Below, one piece after another: positions 55,042 through 64,000 of a stretch of 64,000 nt of DNA. Below the pieces are notes generated by a model that made no database searches, had not been told where the DNA came from, and worked only from the letters and a program-made list of their open reading frames with translations. The DNA lies in assembly GCA_946811695.1 (NCBI GenBank), contig OX328125.1, forward strand, positions 105,984,876 through 106,048,875, written 5' to 3'. The position numbers and the translations under genes are program-made. Origin of the DNA: Gonocerus acuteangulatus (lineage: Eukaryota; Arthropoda; Insecta; Hemiptera; Coreidae). How positions within the stretch are numbered: the stretch's first letter is position 1; every line of letters begins with the position of its first letter.

Positions 55042-55409
55042 CTGTGTCTTTTTCACTAGCTTGTTTGATTGAGCGATAACCTCACGTTAAAAGAATTGTA
55101 CTCATCCATTCAAAAAATAACGAACTAAATAAACCGACAGACATTTTGTGAGCCTATATTGCATTTACACATATAAAAAAATAAATAAAAACAAATTAAG
55201 TGTTTACTAGTTTTCATTGGTTTGCAACAACGCTTTGTATTGTGTATAAAAGCGCTTAGCACCCATAATAAAAGTTGTTCTGAAGGAAGTTACAACATTT
55301 ATTTCCACTAAGCATCGTCCTTCACAACGAGCTCAGTACTAGAACACATGAATTTGATTATTTTGTCCCATCCCATCGAACTACTAGTCGCTAAAATTTG
55401 TAAATATAT

Positions 55410-55413
<4 letters not shown>
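55042..55413. other. Unassigned; possible LTR-like promoter
   Basis: TGTATAAAAGCGC at about 55247 followed 15 bases later by AATAAAAG resembles a TATA box and poly-A signal in an LTR. The element ends are not found. Confidence 0.2.
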
Positions 55414-55445
<32 letters not shown>

Positions 55446-55660
55446 GTCCCCTAACAGGCCAATGAGGGCCCTGAGGGGCAGATACTATAGAGGTATCTGA
55501 TTCATGACCATACGGCACACTAAGGAGATAGTATGGTAAGTTCTATGCTCCGGCCGCCTGATTTTCCCCTTGGCCGCTTCGACTGCTAGAGTCATTAGCA
55601 CCCAAGGTACCCATTATTAAATTAATTAAAGGCTGGGTCGGCCTAGGGACGGTCAGAAAT
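55414..55660 (-). mobile_element. SINE family A with oligo-T end
   Basis: The minus strand runs CCGTCCCTAGGCCGACCCAG, GGGAAAATCAGGCGGCCGG, GATACCTCTATAGTATCTG, GGGGACTGATT and then 27 or more T. This is the clearest case of the unusual T-tail of family A. The B-box head is missing. Confidence 0.75.
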
Positions 55661-55688
55661 ATATAATTATATATCTATATAAATACAA

Positions 55689-55689
<1 letters not shown>

Positions 55690-55736
<47 letters not shown>
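55690..55736. repeat. (TA)n microsatellite
   Basis: Uninterrupted TA run. Confidence 0.95.
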
Positions 55737-55742
<6 letters not shown>

Positions 55743-56176
55743 AAGGGCCAAGTTCGTTACCTAGCAGGTCACGACTTCCAGTATTTTTTTTACTCGTATT
55801 TAGGGAAAAACTACAATCGAACTTTTATTTAGACATACAAAATTCAAAAACGATGATAGTATTTGATATATGAAAAGTAAGATATATAAATTTTTATTTA
55901 ATTTTGAAATGGTGAATTACCTAGTACATAAACATACAAGAAGTCTTTTCACCACTCAACTAACTAAACTTTATCTAAAACTTTAGGGAAATCTTGTTAT
56001 ATGAAAGGCAACCATTCGGAAGCCTAACAAATTTCCTACTAATAAAGTTGAGGAGTATATTTCGATGGGACCATGTCGTAATTATTTGTGTTATTGAAAG
56101 CGAAATATAAAAGTTTCTAGCCTTAATCACACTGGAGTAATCATTACGAGGAAACACCCCAAGATGTATGTCATAA
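55737..56176. other. AT-rich spacer
   Basis: Nothing recognised. Confidence 0.35.
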
Positions 56177-56431
56177 AGACTACTTTTTAAGGTAATACTA
56201 ATTTTTTCTTACCAAATTATTGTAAAACATGGTGTAAATAGTTTATCTGGAGCACGGCCTTCGGTAGAATTTCCTCATATTGTGCAACATTATACTCCAG
56301 AAAGTGCCAAATCCATCGGAGAGCTGATGGCATTCCGAGAATGGTCTAGGAAAGCTACAGCGATTATTTGGGAGAAGAGTTATGCGCCTCAAGGTTGCAT
56401 TCTTCTGCTGAACTTGTGCTATATAAAATGA
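56177..56431 (+). pseudogene. Unassigned coding-like frame, 84 codons
   Basis: Open from just after a TAA at 56174-56176 to TGA at 56429-56431. It has protein-like content: KHGVNSLSGARPSVEFPHIV, HYTPESAKSIGELM, AFREWSRKATAIIWEKSY. The minus strand is also open over 56243-56437 (TLRRITLLPNNRCSFP, FSECHQLSDGFGTF), so the coding strand is not certain. No family is recognised. It could be a host exon or a decayed transposon gene. Confidence 0.3.
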
Positions 56432-56643
56432 GTCCAAGACAAGCTATGTGGATGGATAGCTTAGCTCCAACCTTGGCCTCCACATGGGCTTCCTTCTATT
56501 CGCCCTGTGTGTATATAGTTGTGTGTGTGTGTGAATTGTAGTTATGGCGGTATTCAAAAAAATTGGTGTATTGCTTAATTGATTAATTAATTTATGTATG
56601 TAAGTTAGTGTAACAAAAAGAAGAAAAAAAAAATGAAATAATA

Positions 56644-56700
56644 TAAAATTCTTAGTTAATAATAAATGGACGTTAAAATTTAAATTTAAATAATATAAAT
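56644..56700 (+). mobile_element. SINE family E, tail only
   Basis: AAATTCTTAGTTAATAATAAA, TGGACGTTAAAATTTAAAT. Confidence 0.65.
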
Positions 56701-56819
56701 AAATACTCTATTTTTTTTTAATTTAAGATAACATTTTGAGTTTACGTTCATGTAGGCCATTTTATCTAATAAAAAAGAAAAAAATTTTATTGTTAGCTTT
56801 AATCTAAGACAAAGGTTTT

Positions 56820-57030
56820 ATTTATTTAAATTTTAACGTCCATTTATTATTAACTACAAATTTTAGGACGGGTTATCTATAGGTTACCACCCTTTTCTAG
56901 CCAGGATAGGGGTGATGCCTTCTCTTTTTTCGAAAGAAAAGCCACCGCCCCTAGTGGGAATCGAACCCACGAGCTTTCGCACGGAGTGTTAAGAGCTCAC
57001 GCCTTAACCCCCACGGCTACCGGGTCTCCA
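56820..57030 (-). mobile_element. SINE family E, full length
   Basis: On the minus strand: GGAGACCCGGTAGCCGTGGG, GTTAAGGCGTGAGCTCTTAA, GTGGGTTCGATTCCCAC, TATCCTGGCTAGAAAAGGG and AATAATAAATGGACGTTAAA. The best-preserved class II tRNA-like head in the window. Confidence 0.85.
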
Positions 57031-57232
57031 GACAAAGGTTTAAGTATGTGTGTATATATGTATATATATACAAAATGTAGTAAAGAACATATTAAAAAAA
57101 ATTACATTATATAATAGATTAATTAATTCAATGTATATGGATGTGTATATGTAAATATTAGCTTCGAGAATAAATAAATATAATGAATGCACTATCTATT
57201 CTTAGCTTTAATTTTAAGAAAAATTATTAGGT

Positions 57233-57807
57233 TTATTTACTTTTAGGTATAACTTTATATATATATATATACTAGCCGTTACCCGGCGTGCCATGCTACA
57301 CCTACTTTCTGCATATAGAAAAGCCTAAATAAATTAGAAACCAAATAAGTATTATTAAAATCTAATAACACGAATCTGTAACTGTTATGAACCCGTGGCC
57401 TCCCAACTGTGAGTCCTAGACGACTTTGACCTAACCTATAACACCCCCCCCCCTTATCAAGATATACATGTATACCAAGTTTCGTAAAAATTGGTCTAAT
57501 GGTGTGGATTTGTATAAGGGACAAACATTCAGACAGACAGCTGGTAGACGTTTTTGACTTAGCCTACGACACTCCCCAGATTAAGATCTACATGTGCACC
57601 GAGTTTAGTCAAAATCGGACGAACGGTGTGGATTTGTATAAGGGACAAACATACAGACAGACAGCTGGTAGATTTTTTTGACCTAGCCTAGGAGATTTCT
57701 CGTATCAAGACCTACCATTATTCCAAGTTTGGTCAAAATCGGTCAAACGGTGTAAATTTGTATAAGGATCAAACAAACAGACAAACAGAAAAACAGACAG
57801 ACACGTG

Positions 57808-57856
<49 letters not shown>

Positions 57857-57880
57857 TATACCTAAAAGTAAATAAATAAT
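57233..57880 (+). mobile_element. Family O repeat bounded by a 30-bp inverted repeat
   Basis: The family O copy at 57271-57832 (ACTAGCCGTTACCCGGCGTG to CACGTGATTTTTATATAT) holds two 124-bp-type units. It is enclosed by TTATTTACTTTTAGGTATAA, CTTTATATA on the left and the exact complement, TATATAAAG, TTATACCTAAAAGTAAATAA, on the right. Probably family O inserted into the centre of a small palindromic element. Confidence 0.7.
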
Positions 57881-57958
57881 AATATATATATGTATATATA
57901 ATAAGTATTTTTGTACCAAATTTTATTTGAATCGGACCATTTTTGAGCCTGTGAAAAA

Positions 57959-57959
57959 G

Positions 57960-58030
<71 letters not shown>
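57959..58030. repeat. (CA)n then (TA)n microsatellite
   Basis: About 11 CA units run directly into about 25 TA units. Confidence 0.95.
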
Positions 58031-58032
<2 letters not shown>

Positions 58033-58318
58033 CTATACTAAAGTTACCCACAAGACTTTCGATATGGACAATATGATGAGGGACTTGACTTCAGAGGAAG
58101 CATGGAACTATTCCTACAGCGTGGTCAGGACAATCGTGGAGACGAAAGAGAAGGAAATAAACAAGCAAAGGTAATTAGACAGCTATCATGATGAAGTAAT
58201 GCGCGAGCAGTTTCCATCATGGTCGCGAAGAATAAGGGAGGGAGGTTTTAAGTCGGTTGGATTCCGACACTACCTGGATCCTCGCCAGGTGTCCATGAAG
58301 GATTTTCCTCCCACAAAA
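58031..58318 (+). pseudogene. Unassigned coding-like frame with one stop
   Basis: From the end of the TA tract one frame reads TKVTHKTFDMDNMMRDL, TSEEAWNYSYSVVRTIV, ETKEKEINKQR, a TAA at 58172-58174, then SYHDEVMREQFPSWSRRIRE, GGFKSVGFRHYLDPRQVS. The same frame continues beyond the stop for 48 codons, typical of a recently broken gene, or of an exon ending at AAAG/GTAATT. Both edges are microsatellites. I do not recognise the protein. Confidence 0.4.

Positions 58319-58357
<39 letters not shown>
58319..58357. repeat. (TA)n microsatellite
   Basis: TA run after a short A tract. Confidence 0.9.
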
Positions 58358-58359
<2 letters not shown>

Positions 58360-59027
58360 ATATATGTATGTATGTATATACACAGGAAAAGTGAAATGTT
58401 CTAGTCGGCACTTCCGGATTGCGTCGTCGTGCCGACGTCATAAGCGGGCCTCCTCCCTATTGAGGGAGGTAGGAAACGCACTAAAAATCCTAATGAACGT
58501 TTACCGATCTTCGCCTTTTCAATTTCTTTTCAATGGTTCATATATTTTATACGAACCATTGATGTCTTCTTAATCACATGCTTCGGAGCAAGAGATAACA
58601 AGGACCCAGCAGAAGCCGAATAAGCGAAAAGAGAGTTAATCGATTACGTAAGATACTCCGATATCGTCATCATTCTTGCTTAGAACGGATCTCTCCTTTC
58701 GTAGATAAGTTTTTTTTTTCTTTTCGTGGAAAAATGTTGGACATTTAAGGATCGGACTCACAGAACGCGATCTGTACCGTATCTCGCGGGGAGTAGCGAT
58801 ATCTGACCGAGGGTGGCAGGCGATCTACTTGTACTTCACAGTATTGCATTAGCCTCGTCACACACAGGACGATCTGTCGCAGCGAGCTAGTCTTTATCGC
58901 TTTGCAAGGCGATACAGTTGTAAAAAATTCTAGATTTGTCGCGCGATTAGTTTGGGTGAGGAAAATGAATTATTCATTGAAAATGGTTTGAGGTTATGTT
59001 GTTTTAAGTATTATTTTTTTTTTTAAT
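58358..59027. other. No recognisable feature
   Basis: GC is close to average at 58390-58480 and 58740-58920. No motif or match found. Confidence 0.3.
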
Positions 59028-59082
59028 TTTATCGTTTATTATTATTAACTAAGAATTTTAGGACGGGTTATCCCTCCGGACT
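59028..59082 (-). mobile_element. SINE family E, tail only
   Basis: The minus strand reads ATAACCCGTCCTAAAATTC, TTAGTTAATAATAATAAACG. Confidence 0.6.
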
Positions 59083-59158
59083 TAGGACGGTTTCCAGCCC
59101 TCCAAACCGATTTCTTTCAAACAATAATGTATTTTGATGCACTAAACACGAATACGAT

Positions 59159-60268
59159 AAAAAACGTCGGATTTAACTAGGAAAGAAGTTATAAAGCACT
59201 TAAGTTCACTGTTATGCAGGTTATGAGAGCTAATGTAAACAACTAAATTTGTGGCGACTTTAAGGCATACATGCTATGCGTTTCCGCTCGCTACGCTCGC
59301 TCAAAAAGATAACAAAACCCCAGTCAATCCAACTCGCTAAAATTAATAGAATATAATATTAAGCACTAAGGTTAGGAAGGTTATAAAACTAGGCGTCATC
59401 AGCGTATGACACACGCGCATGCGCAGATATGTAACATTGGGAAACAGAGAACTGTCATTTGAAATGTTCAGAAACCATTTATTCGAAAATATTGTTAATT
59501 TTACGGGCATCCTCACCCGTCGTCACCTGTCGCTTAAGGGCATACGTGCTATGCGTTTCCGCTCGCTCAAGAAAATAACAAAAACCCAGTCAATCCAACT
59601 CGCTAAAATTAATAGAATTCTATTAATTTTAGCCAGTTGGATTGATTGGGGTTTTGTTATCTTCTTGAGCGAGCGGAAACGCATAGCATGTATGCCCTTA
59701 AAGTCGTCCTAGACATTCTTCTAATCCTCCAAGACATCTCTCTTAGCTTTCTTCTTCTTCTTCTCTTGAGACTGGATGTTCGTTGGATACAAATCCCCAA
59801 TCGCACTATTTTAATTTTATGTTCAAATAAAAATTTGAGTAATTCTTCTCTATTATCGACAAGAATTATAAATTTGTGCAATTTCATACTTATTGTTTTT
59901 TTTTTTTTATAAAATGACAGTAGACAATTGACTTGTTGACAATTGAAGTTCAGTAGGCGCGAATTAGAACGATATTTATAAAGGGATTAGCTAATTATTA
60001 AGGGATTTCTGATATATAATACTTTTCATGAACGAAACAAGAAATGTGAAGAGTGTTTCATTATTTAAAAAAATGATTGTAAATATATAACTGCTGATGA
60101 ATTTCGATAATTTATGGTAAATTTAAATGAAACTTCCTTATTACGAACTTTTCCATACCCGCGCATGCGTATGTTGACAAATTTAGTTGTTTACATTAGC
60201 TCTCATAACCTGCATAACAGTGAACTTTAGTGCTTAATAACTTCTTTCCCAGTTAAATCCGACGTTGT
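59159..60268. mobile_element. Nested inverted-repeat element related to family J
   Basis: The outer arms 59159-59252 and 60177-60268 are inverted copies (TTATGAGAGCTAATGTAAAC against GTTTACATTAGCTCTCATAA). Within them lies the near-perfect palindrome 59533-59703, centred on GAATTC, with arms of about 85 bases. A direct copy of one palindrome arm is at 59263-59350. The arm GAGCGAGCGGAAACGCATAG is shared with family J at 25.1 kb. No protein frame is credible. Confidence 0.75.
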
Positions 60269-60269
60269 T

Positions 60270-60768
60270 TTTTTTATCTAAACTAAAATTTTATTTAAAC
60301 TAAAACTAAAATTTTACTAATTAATGGATTTTAACTAAACTAAAACTAAAACTAAATCTTTGGGAATTGACTAAAAACTAAATTAAAGCTTTAGTTTAGT
60401 TTAGTTTTACTAAAATAACATGATTAATATAAATCATATGTTATTTCGATACTTAAGTAAATTATTAAAACTAATAGAACTTGCTTAAGAATAAGAAATT
60501 GTGGCTTTTTCTCGTAATTTGAAAACATATGTTCTTTGATAAACTAAATTAGTTAACTAAAAACTAAAACTAAACTAAAATCACAAATTTAGGTCTCCAT
60601 TACTAAACTAAACTAATTACCTTACTAAAAACGGAGTCCACATGATTAATAATTACTCAAATCTAAAACTAAACTAAAACTAAAACTAAAAATACAACAT
60701 TAGTTTAGTTTTAGTTAGAGAAAACTAACTTTAGTTTAGTTTACTAACGTTAGTTTTGCCCAACACTG
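60270..60768. mobile_element. hAT-type element, right end, ACTAAA-rich
   Basis: Ends GTTTTGCCCAACACTG, the complement of CAGTGTTGGGCAAAAC, as in the 12190 and 38871 elements. The inside is ACTAAAACTAAA and its complement, giving long palindromes. The left end and target duplication were not found. Confidence 0.6.
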
Positions 60769-60836
60769 ATTATATACATTCAACTTGCTAGAATACTATG
60801 AACTATGAATACAACACATGAACACTACGTGATTTA

Positions 60837-61031
60837 ATGACAAATAAAGAAAAACCCATTTGCAGACAGTGTAACGTTTCAATGACAATAAAACACTTAC
60901 TAACGGAATGCAGAATACGAGAACAACTAAAACTACCTTACAACTTACAGGAACTACTGACAGAGGGTAGCCCCTTCATTAACTATATATTAACATTTTT
61001 AAAACAACACTACCGACACACAAAAATTTGA
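60837..61031 (+). pseudogene. LINE ORF2 C-terminal zinc-finger-like region, family P
   Basis: The frame begins MTNKEKPICRQCNVSMTIKH, then LLTECRIREQLKLPY, and stops at 61029-61031. C-x2-C-x7-H-x4-C followed by R is the conserved element at the end of Jockey/R1/I-group reverse transcriptase proteins. Only the last 64 residues are present. The 3' UTR follows to the family P tail at 61383-61435. It is not the same family as the Jockey copy at 44 kb, whose C-terminus differs. Confidence 0.7.
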
Positions 61032-61089
61032 TTCCAGGAAAAAATTTAGATATTATTTCGATGGTATAATAATAATCTGATTCCAATTT

Positions 61090-61124
<35 letters not shown>

Positions 61125-61435
61125 CGAAATGGCCATTAAAGGAAGGCCTCAAAAATGTAGTGTCCTCCATGAACCATTAATTAATGTTAGTAGTTTTAGT
61201 CATATGTATGTATATGTAAGTCATATGTATGTAAATAAATATTATGTAAATATAATGTCTGTAGTGTAAATAGCAATACTGTATATAATTTTTAGCTCCT
61301 ACTTCTTATTCCTAACACTTTTGTAATATTTAGTTCCATAAGTTTCTACTGTATATTGTATATTTTGTTTTGTATTTTAAAAAGAGCAAGTCACCTTCGT
61401 TGCGAAGCTCTTAAAATAAAATAAAATAAAAAATT
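61032..61435 (+). mobile_element. LINE family P 3' UTR and tail
   Basis: About 400 AT-rich bases with an internal T run (61090-61120). They end in GAGCAAGTCACCTTCGTTGC, GAAGCTCTTAAAATAAAATA. GAGC/GCTC can form a terminal hairpin, a common recognition feature of LINE RNA. Confidence 0.65.
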
Positions 61436-62229
61436 TCATAATTAAAAACCACATTAGTCTTTATTACAAGAAATTTTAAAAAAAATAAATAAAAAAAAAA
61501 TTAACTTTTCAGTACATTAAACATTAAAGTCGATTTAATTTAAAAAAATAATTTTAAATTGTGTGATAAGCTGGCGCTTTTAATTTTTTCTCGAGGAATT
61601 TTATGTTTCAAGTCCAGATTTCTAAAGATATTTGCTAGCAAAGTACGTAGGGAATTTTCCATTCTTTGAATTTTTACGATTTTATGACCGATTATTTAAC
61701 CCTCTTCTTTCAAAATAATTTTAGGTATTTGTTCTAGGTTAAAAATTGCCGCCTGCAGACGATCGCCCTTAAAAAAAAAGAGGGGTTTCCGTTCGTTAGA
61801 CATAGCGCAGCCATTCTGTTTTCGAAAAATTTAAACTTTTTTGGTTTCTTGAACATAACAAATAAAACTTGAATTGAAAAAGTTTGATTTATTTGCTGCC
61901 CATAAATTGGAGAAAATGACATTGATTTTTACTCCACCACTTAAACAATGTGAGTTTCTATACCTAGATTCCCAAAATTCACCAAGGCTAACAAAGATTT
62001 CTAAAACCTGCAAACATGAGCAACCTCCAACTGGTACCCTCATTTATAAAACCAGTGCCACGCGGAGATAGTAATTTGCCTTGTTTTTTTTTTTATTTTT
62101 ATTTTTTTTTGTTTTTTGTTTTTTTCAAACTGTCTAGATTTTCCTTCCTCTTTCATGGCGAAGCATTCGTCTGCTTGGTTATCCACTCTTTTCTCAGACA
62201 TTTATTTCAGTCCAGGGCAAGATTTTTTA
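61436..62229. other. No recognisable feature
   Basis: Frames at 61734-62252 lie on both strands without support. Confidence 0.3.
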
Positions 62230-62495
62230 TAAACCCCAAATTATGGATTTGATATACCACAAATTATGAATTTGACATGCCCCAAAATATGTATTTGATA
62301 TACCAAAAAATATGGATATGATACATCACAAAAAATGGATTTGATATACCACAAAATATGGATTTGATAAACCACAAAATATGGATTTGATATACCACAA
62401 AATAGGGATTTTATATACCACAAAATAGGGATTTGATATACCACAAAACGTGGATTTGATATTCCACAAAATATGGATTTAATACACCACAAATC
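62230..62495. repeat. 23-bp minisatellite, about 11 copies
   Basis: ATGGATTTGATATACCACAAAAT repeats with many changes, so the array is older than the others in the window. Confidence 0.92.
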
Positions 62496-62940
62496 CGAAA
62501 AAGTTCACTTGAAATGTTCGGAGTTATTCAAAAATAAGCTTGCCCATCTGGACATAATACACAACTTTCATTAGCTTACCCCCTCCCCTCTCCTCGTCCT
62601 ACAAAATAATTACTGTCCGAGAGTCCCGAAAGTCATCGCCCAATAAAAAAGACGAAACAAAGGAGCTAGATATTTTTCTTCAGAGATTCTTCAAGGTCTC
62701 CTGAGCAGAAAGGTTCGAATCGGGCTTTTTGTCTTGGAGAAAGCCGCAAACCCACGCCTAAGAAGGTCTGTCTTCGCTTTCAACACAAATTTCCTACAAT
62801 CGATTCCAATACTGAGCATAATCGAGTTCAAAATGGAATTATAACGCCAAATTACTAACGCCCGGACAGTACGATATGTAGAGTACTGATACATTTTAAC
62901 AAAATTCTTAAATATTATTAGAGAGACTAGTGTATTGGGT
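62496..62940. other. No recognisable feature
   Basis: Nothing recognised. A weak frame at 62691-62894 lacks support. Confidence 0.3.
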
Positions 62941-63420
62941 TTAGGGACGGACGATCTAAATCGATCTTTTTAACAAGATATATCGATTTTTTAATCGATC
63001 TCCAAGGGCCGATATTTTCTAAGGATCTATCTCCAAGGGCCGATATTTTCTAAGTATCTATCTCCAAGGGCCGATATTTTCTAAGGATCTATCTCCAAGG
63101 GCCGATATTTTCTAAGAATCGATCTCTAAGGGCCGATATTTTCTAAGAATCGATCTCTAAGGGCCGATATTTTCTAAGAATCTATCACTAAGGGCCGACA
63201 TTTTCTAAGAATCGATCTCGAAGGGCCGATATTTTCTAAGAATCTATCACTAAGGGCCGACATTTTCTAAGGATCTATCTCCAAGGGCCGATATTTTCTA
63301 AGAATCGATCTCGAAGGGCAGATATTTTCTAAGAATCGATCTCTAAGGGCCGATATTTTCTAAGAATCGATCTTCAAGGGTCGATCTTTTAATTAATCGA
63401 TCTATCTAGAACAGCGTAAA
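62941..63420. repeat. 31-bp minisatellite within a palindrome-edged unit, about 12 copies
   Basis: CTCCAAGGGCCGATATTTTC, TAAGGATCTAT repeats every 31 bases from 62999 to about 63385. The edges AATCGATC...CGATTTTTTAATCGAT and AATTAATCGATCTATC are ATCGAT-rich, like the ends of the hAT element at 1989. That hints at an origin inside such an element, but no target duplication was found. Confidence 0.9.
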
Positions 63421-63485
63421 ATAAAGTGTTTTTTATTTCAAATACTTAATTGCACCTCTTCTTACTTAATCTTATTTCTATTATT

Positions 63486-63541
63486 TATTTTATTTAAATT
63501 TTAACGATCATTATAAATTACTAAGAATTTTAGGACGGGAT
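63486..63541 (-). mobile_element. SINE family E, tail only
   Basis: The minus strand reads CCCGTCCTAAAATTCTTAGT, AATTTATAATGATCGTTAAA. Confidence 0.6.
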
Positions 63542-63593
63542 ATTTTTTTTATGGAAACAGTTAAAATTTAACTAAAAAACTTTTATTTAAAAT

Positions 63594-63701
63594 ACGAAGA
63601 CAAGGTATAGTTGGGATTCGGCTAGGAGAAAAACGTCAGACTTTCAGGAAGAAATCTGTATTTGGACGTTTCGGCTGCACATTGGCAGCCTTCTTCAGCA
63701 C
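63594..63701 (-). mobile_element. Hammerhead-like repeat, family H, second copy
   Basis: Nearly identical to 31617-31727. On the minus strand CTGAAGA, A, GGCTGC, loop, GCAGCC, GAAACGTCC. Stem II is perfect over 6 pairs here, whereas the 31-kb copy has lost two of them. The motif therefore changes while stem II pairing is partly kept. Confidence 0.6.
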
Positions 63702-64000
63702 TGGAGAATGCCTACGGGGGAGGGAGGAAGACCTCGAGGACAACTTAGGTAACCATGGTTGTATGTATGTTTTTATTTAACATTTTTAATATTAAAAGTT
63801 ATTTAGGAACTCCTAAAATTAAGTACATGAAAATAAAAGTTATGTAATAGTTTTATTTTTATCAATGTGAAATAAACGTTTTCATTATTTTAATCAAGAA
63901 TTTTAGGGTTTCATTGGCTCACAATACCTGGAATACTGAGAAGAAATAAAATCCACACTTCCATATCTATATCAACTAGGACTTATCCTACACCCCCAGC
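63702..64000. other. No recognisable feature
   Basis: AT-rich end of the window. Confidence 0.3.

Noticed and set aside
56930..57030. Leu/Ser tRNA gene on the minus strand
   Set aside because: Head of a family E SINE with other copies in the window. No acceptor stem.
62241..62492. Cys/Tyr-rich repeat protein on the minus strand
   Set aside because: Product of the 23-bp minisatellite.

Overview
This window looks like intergenic or very gene-poor DNA from an arthropod, most likely an insect. It is strongly AT-rich, full of (TA)n microsatellites and homopolymers, and contains Jockey-type LINEs, hAT and mariner-type DNA elements, tRNA- and 5S-rRNA-derived SINEs and many minisatellites. I see no complete host gene. 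The species cannot be named from the sequence alone. Almost every recognisable feature is a mobile element, a piece of one, or a tandem array.

Layout. 0-9 kb: SINEs, a Jockey 3' UTR, a complete short hAT element (1989-2615) inside the B box of a SINE, a 52-bp and a 55-bp minisatellite, and a second Jockey fragment near 9 kb. 10-15.5 kb: a 135-bp satellite grown from a MITE, a hAT element with its own 97-bp array, a 51-bp array and a 73-bp array ending in an inverted-repeat element. 16-20 kb: SINEs, GC-rich palindromes, a GA/CT microsatellite pair, a possible exon and a 5S-derived SINE. 20-28 kb: LINE C-terminal fragments, a second 5S-derived SINE and a LINE ORF1-like frame with a zinc knuckle. 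28-44 kb: short tandem arrays, copies of a MITE with about 30-bp ends, hAT-type MITEs with 8-bp target duplications, hammerhead-like elements and a 73-bp array. 44-48 kb: the best Jockey coding fragment and a 1.72-kb foldback element inserted in a TA microsatellite. 48-64 kb: more hammerhead-like repeats, SINEs, a CpG-rich patch at 54.4-54.7 kb, three anonymous coding-like islands, a nested palindrome, a LINE C-terminus and a 31-bp array.

Three themes tie the window together. (1) Several SINE families with different Pol III heads (class II tRNA, other tRNA, 5S rRNA) share body and tail segments. (2) At least five minisatellites sit inside, or were copied from, transposable elements, as if element interiors seed new tandem arrays. 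(3) At least eight loci carry a hammerhead-ribozyme-like motif, most of them in one dispersed repeat family, and several keep paired stems.

All family assignments were made by eye. Dispersed-repeat boundaries are approximate except where target-site duplications are cited.
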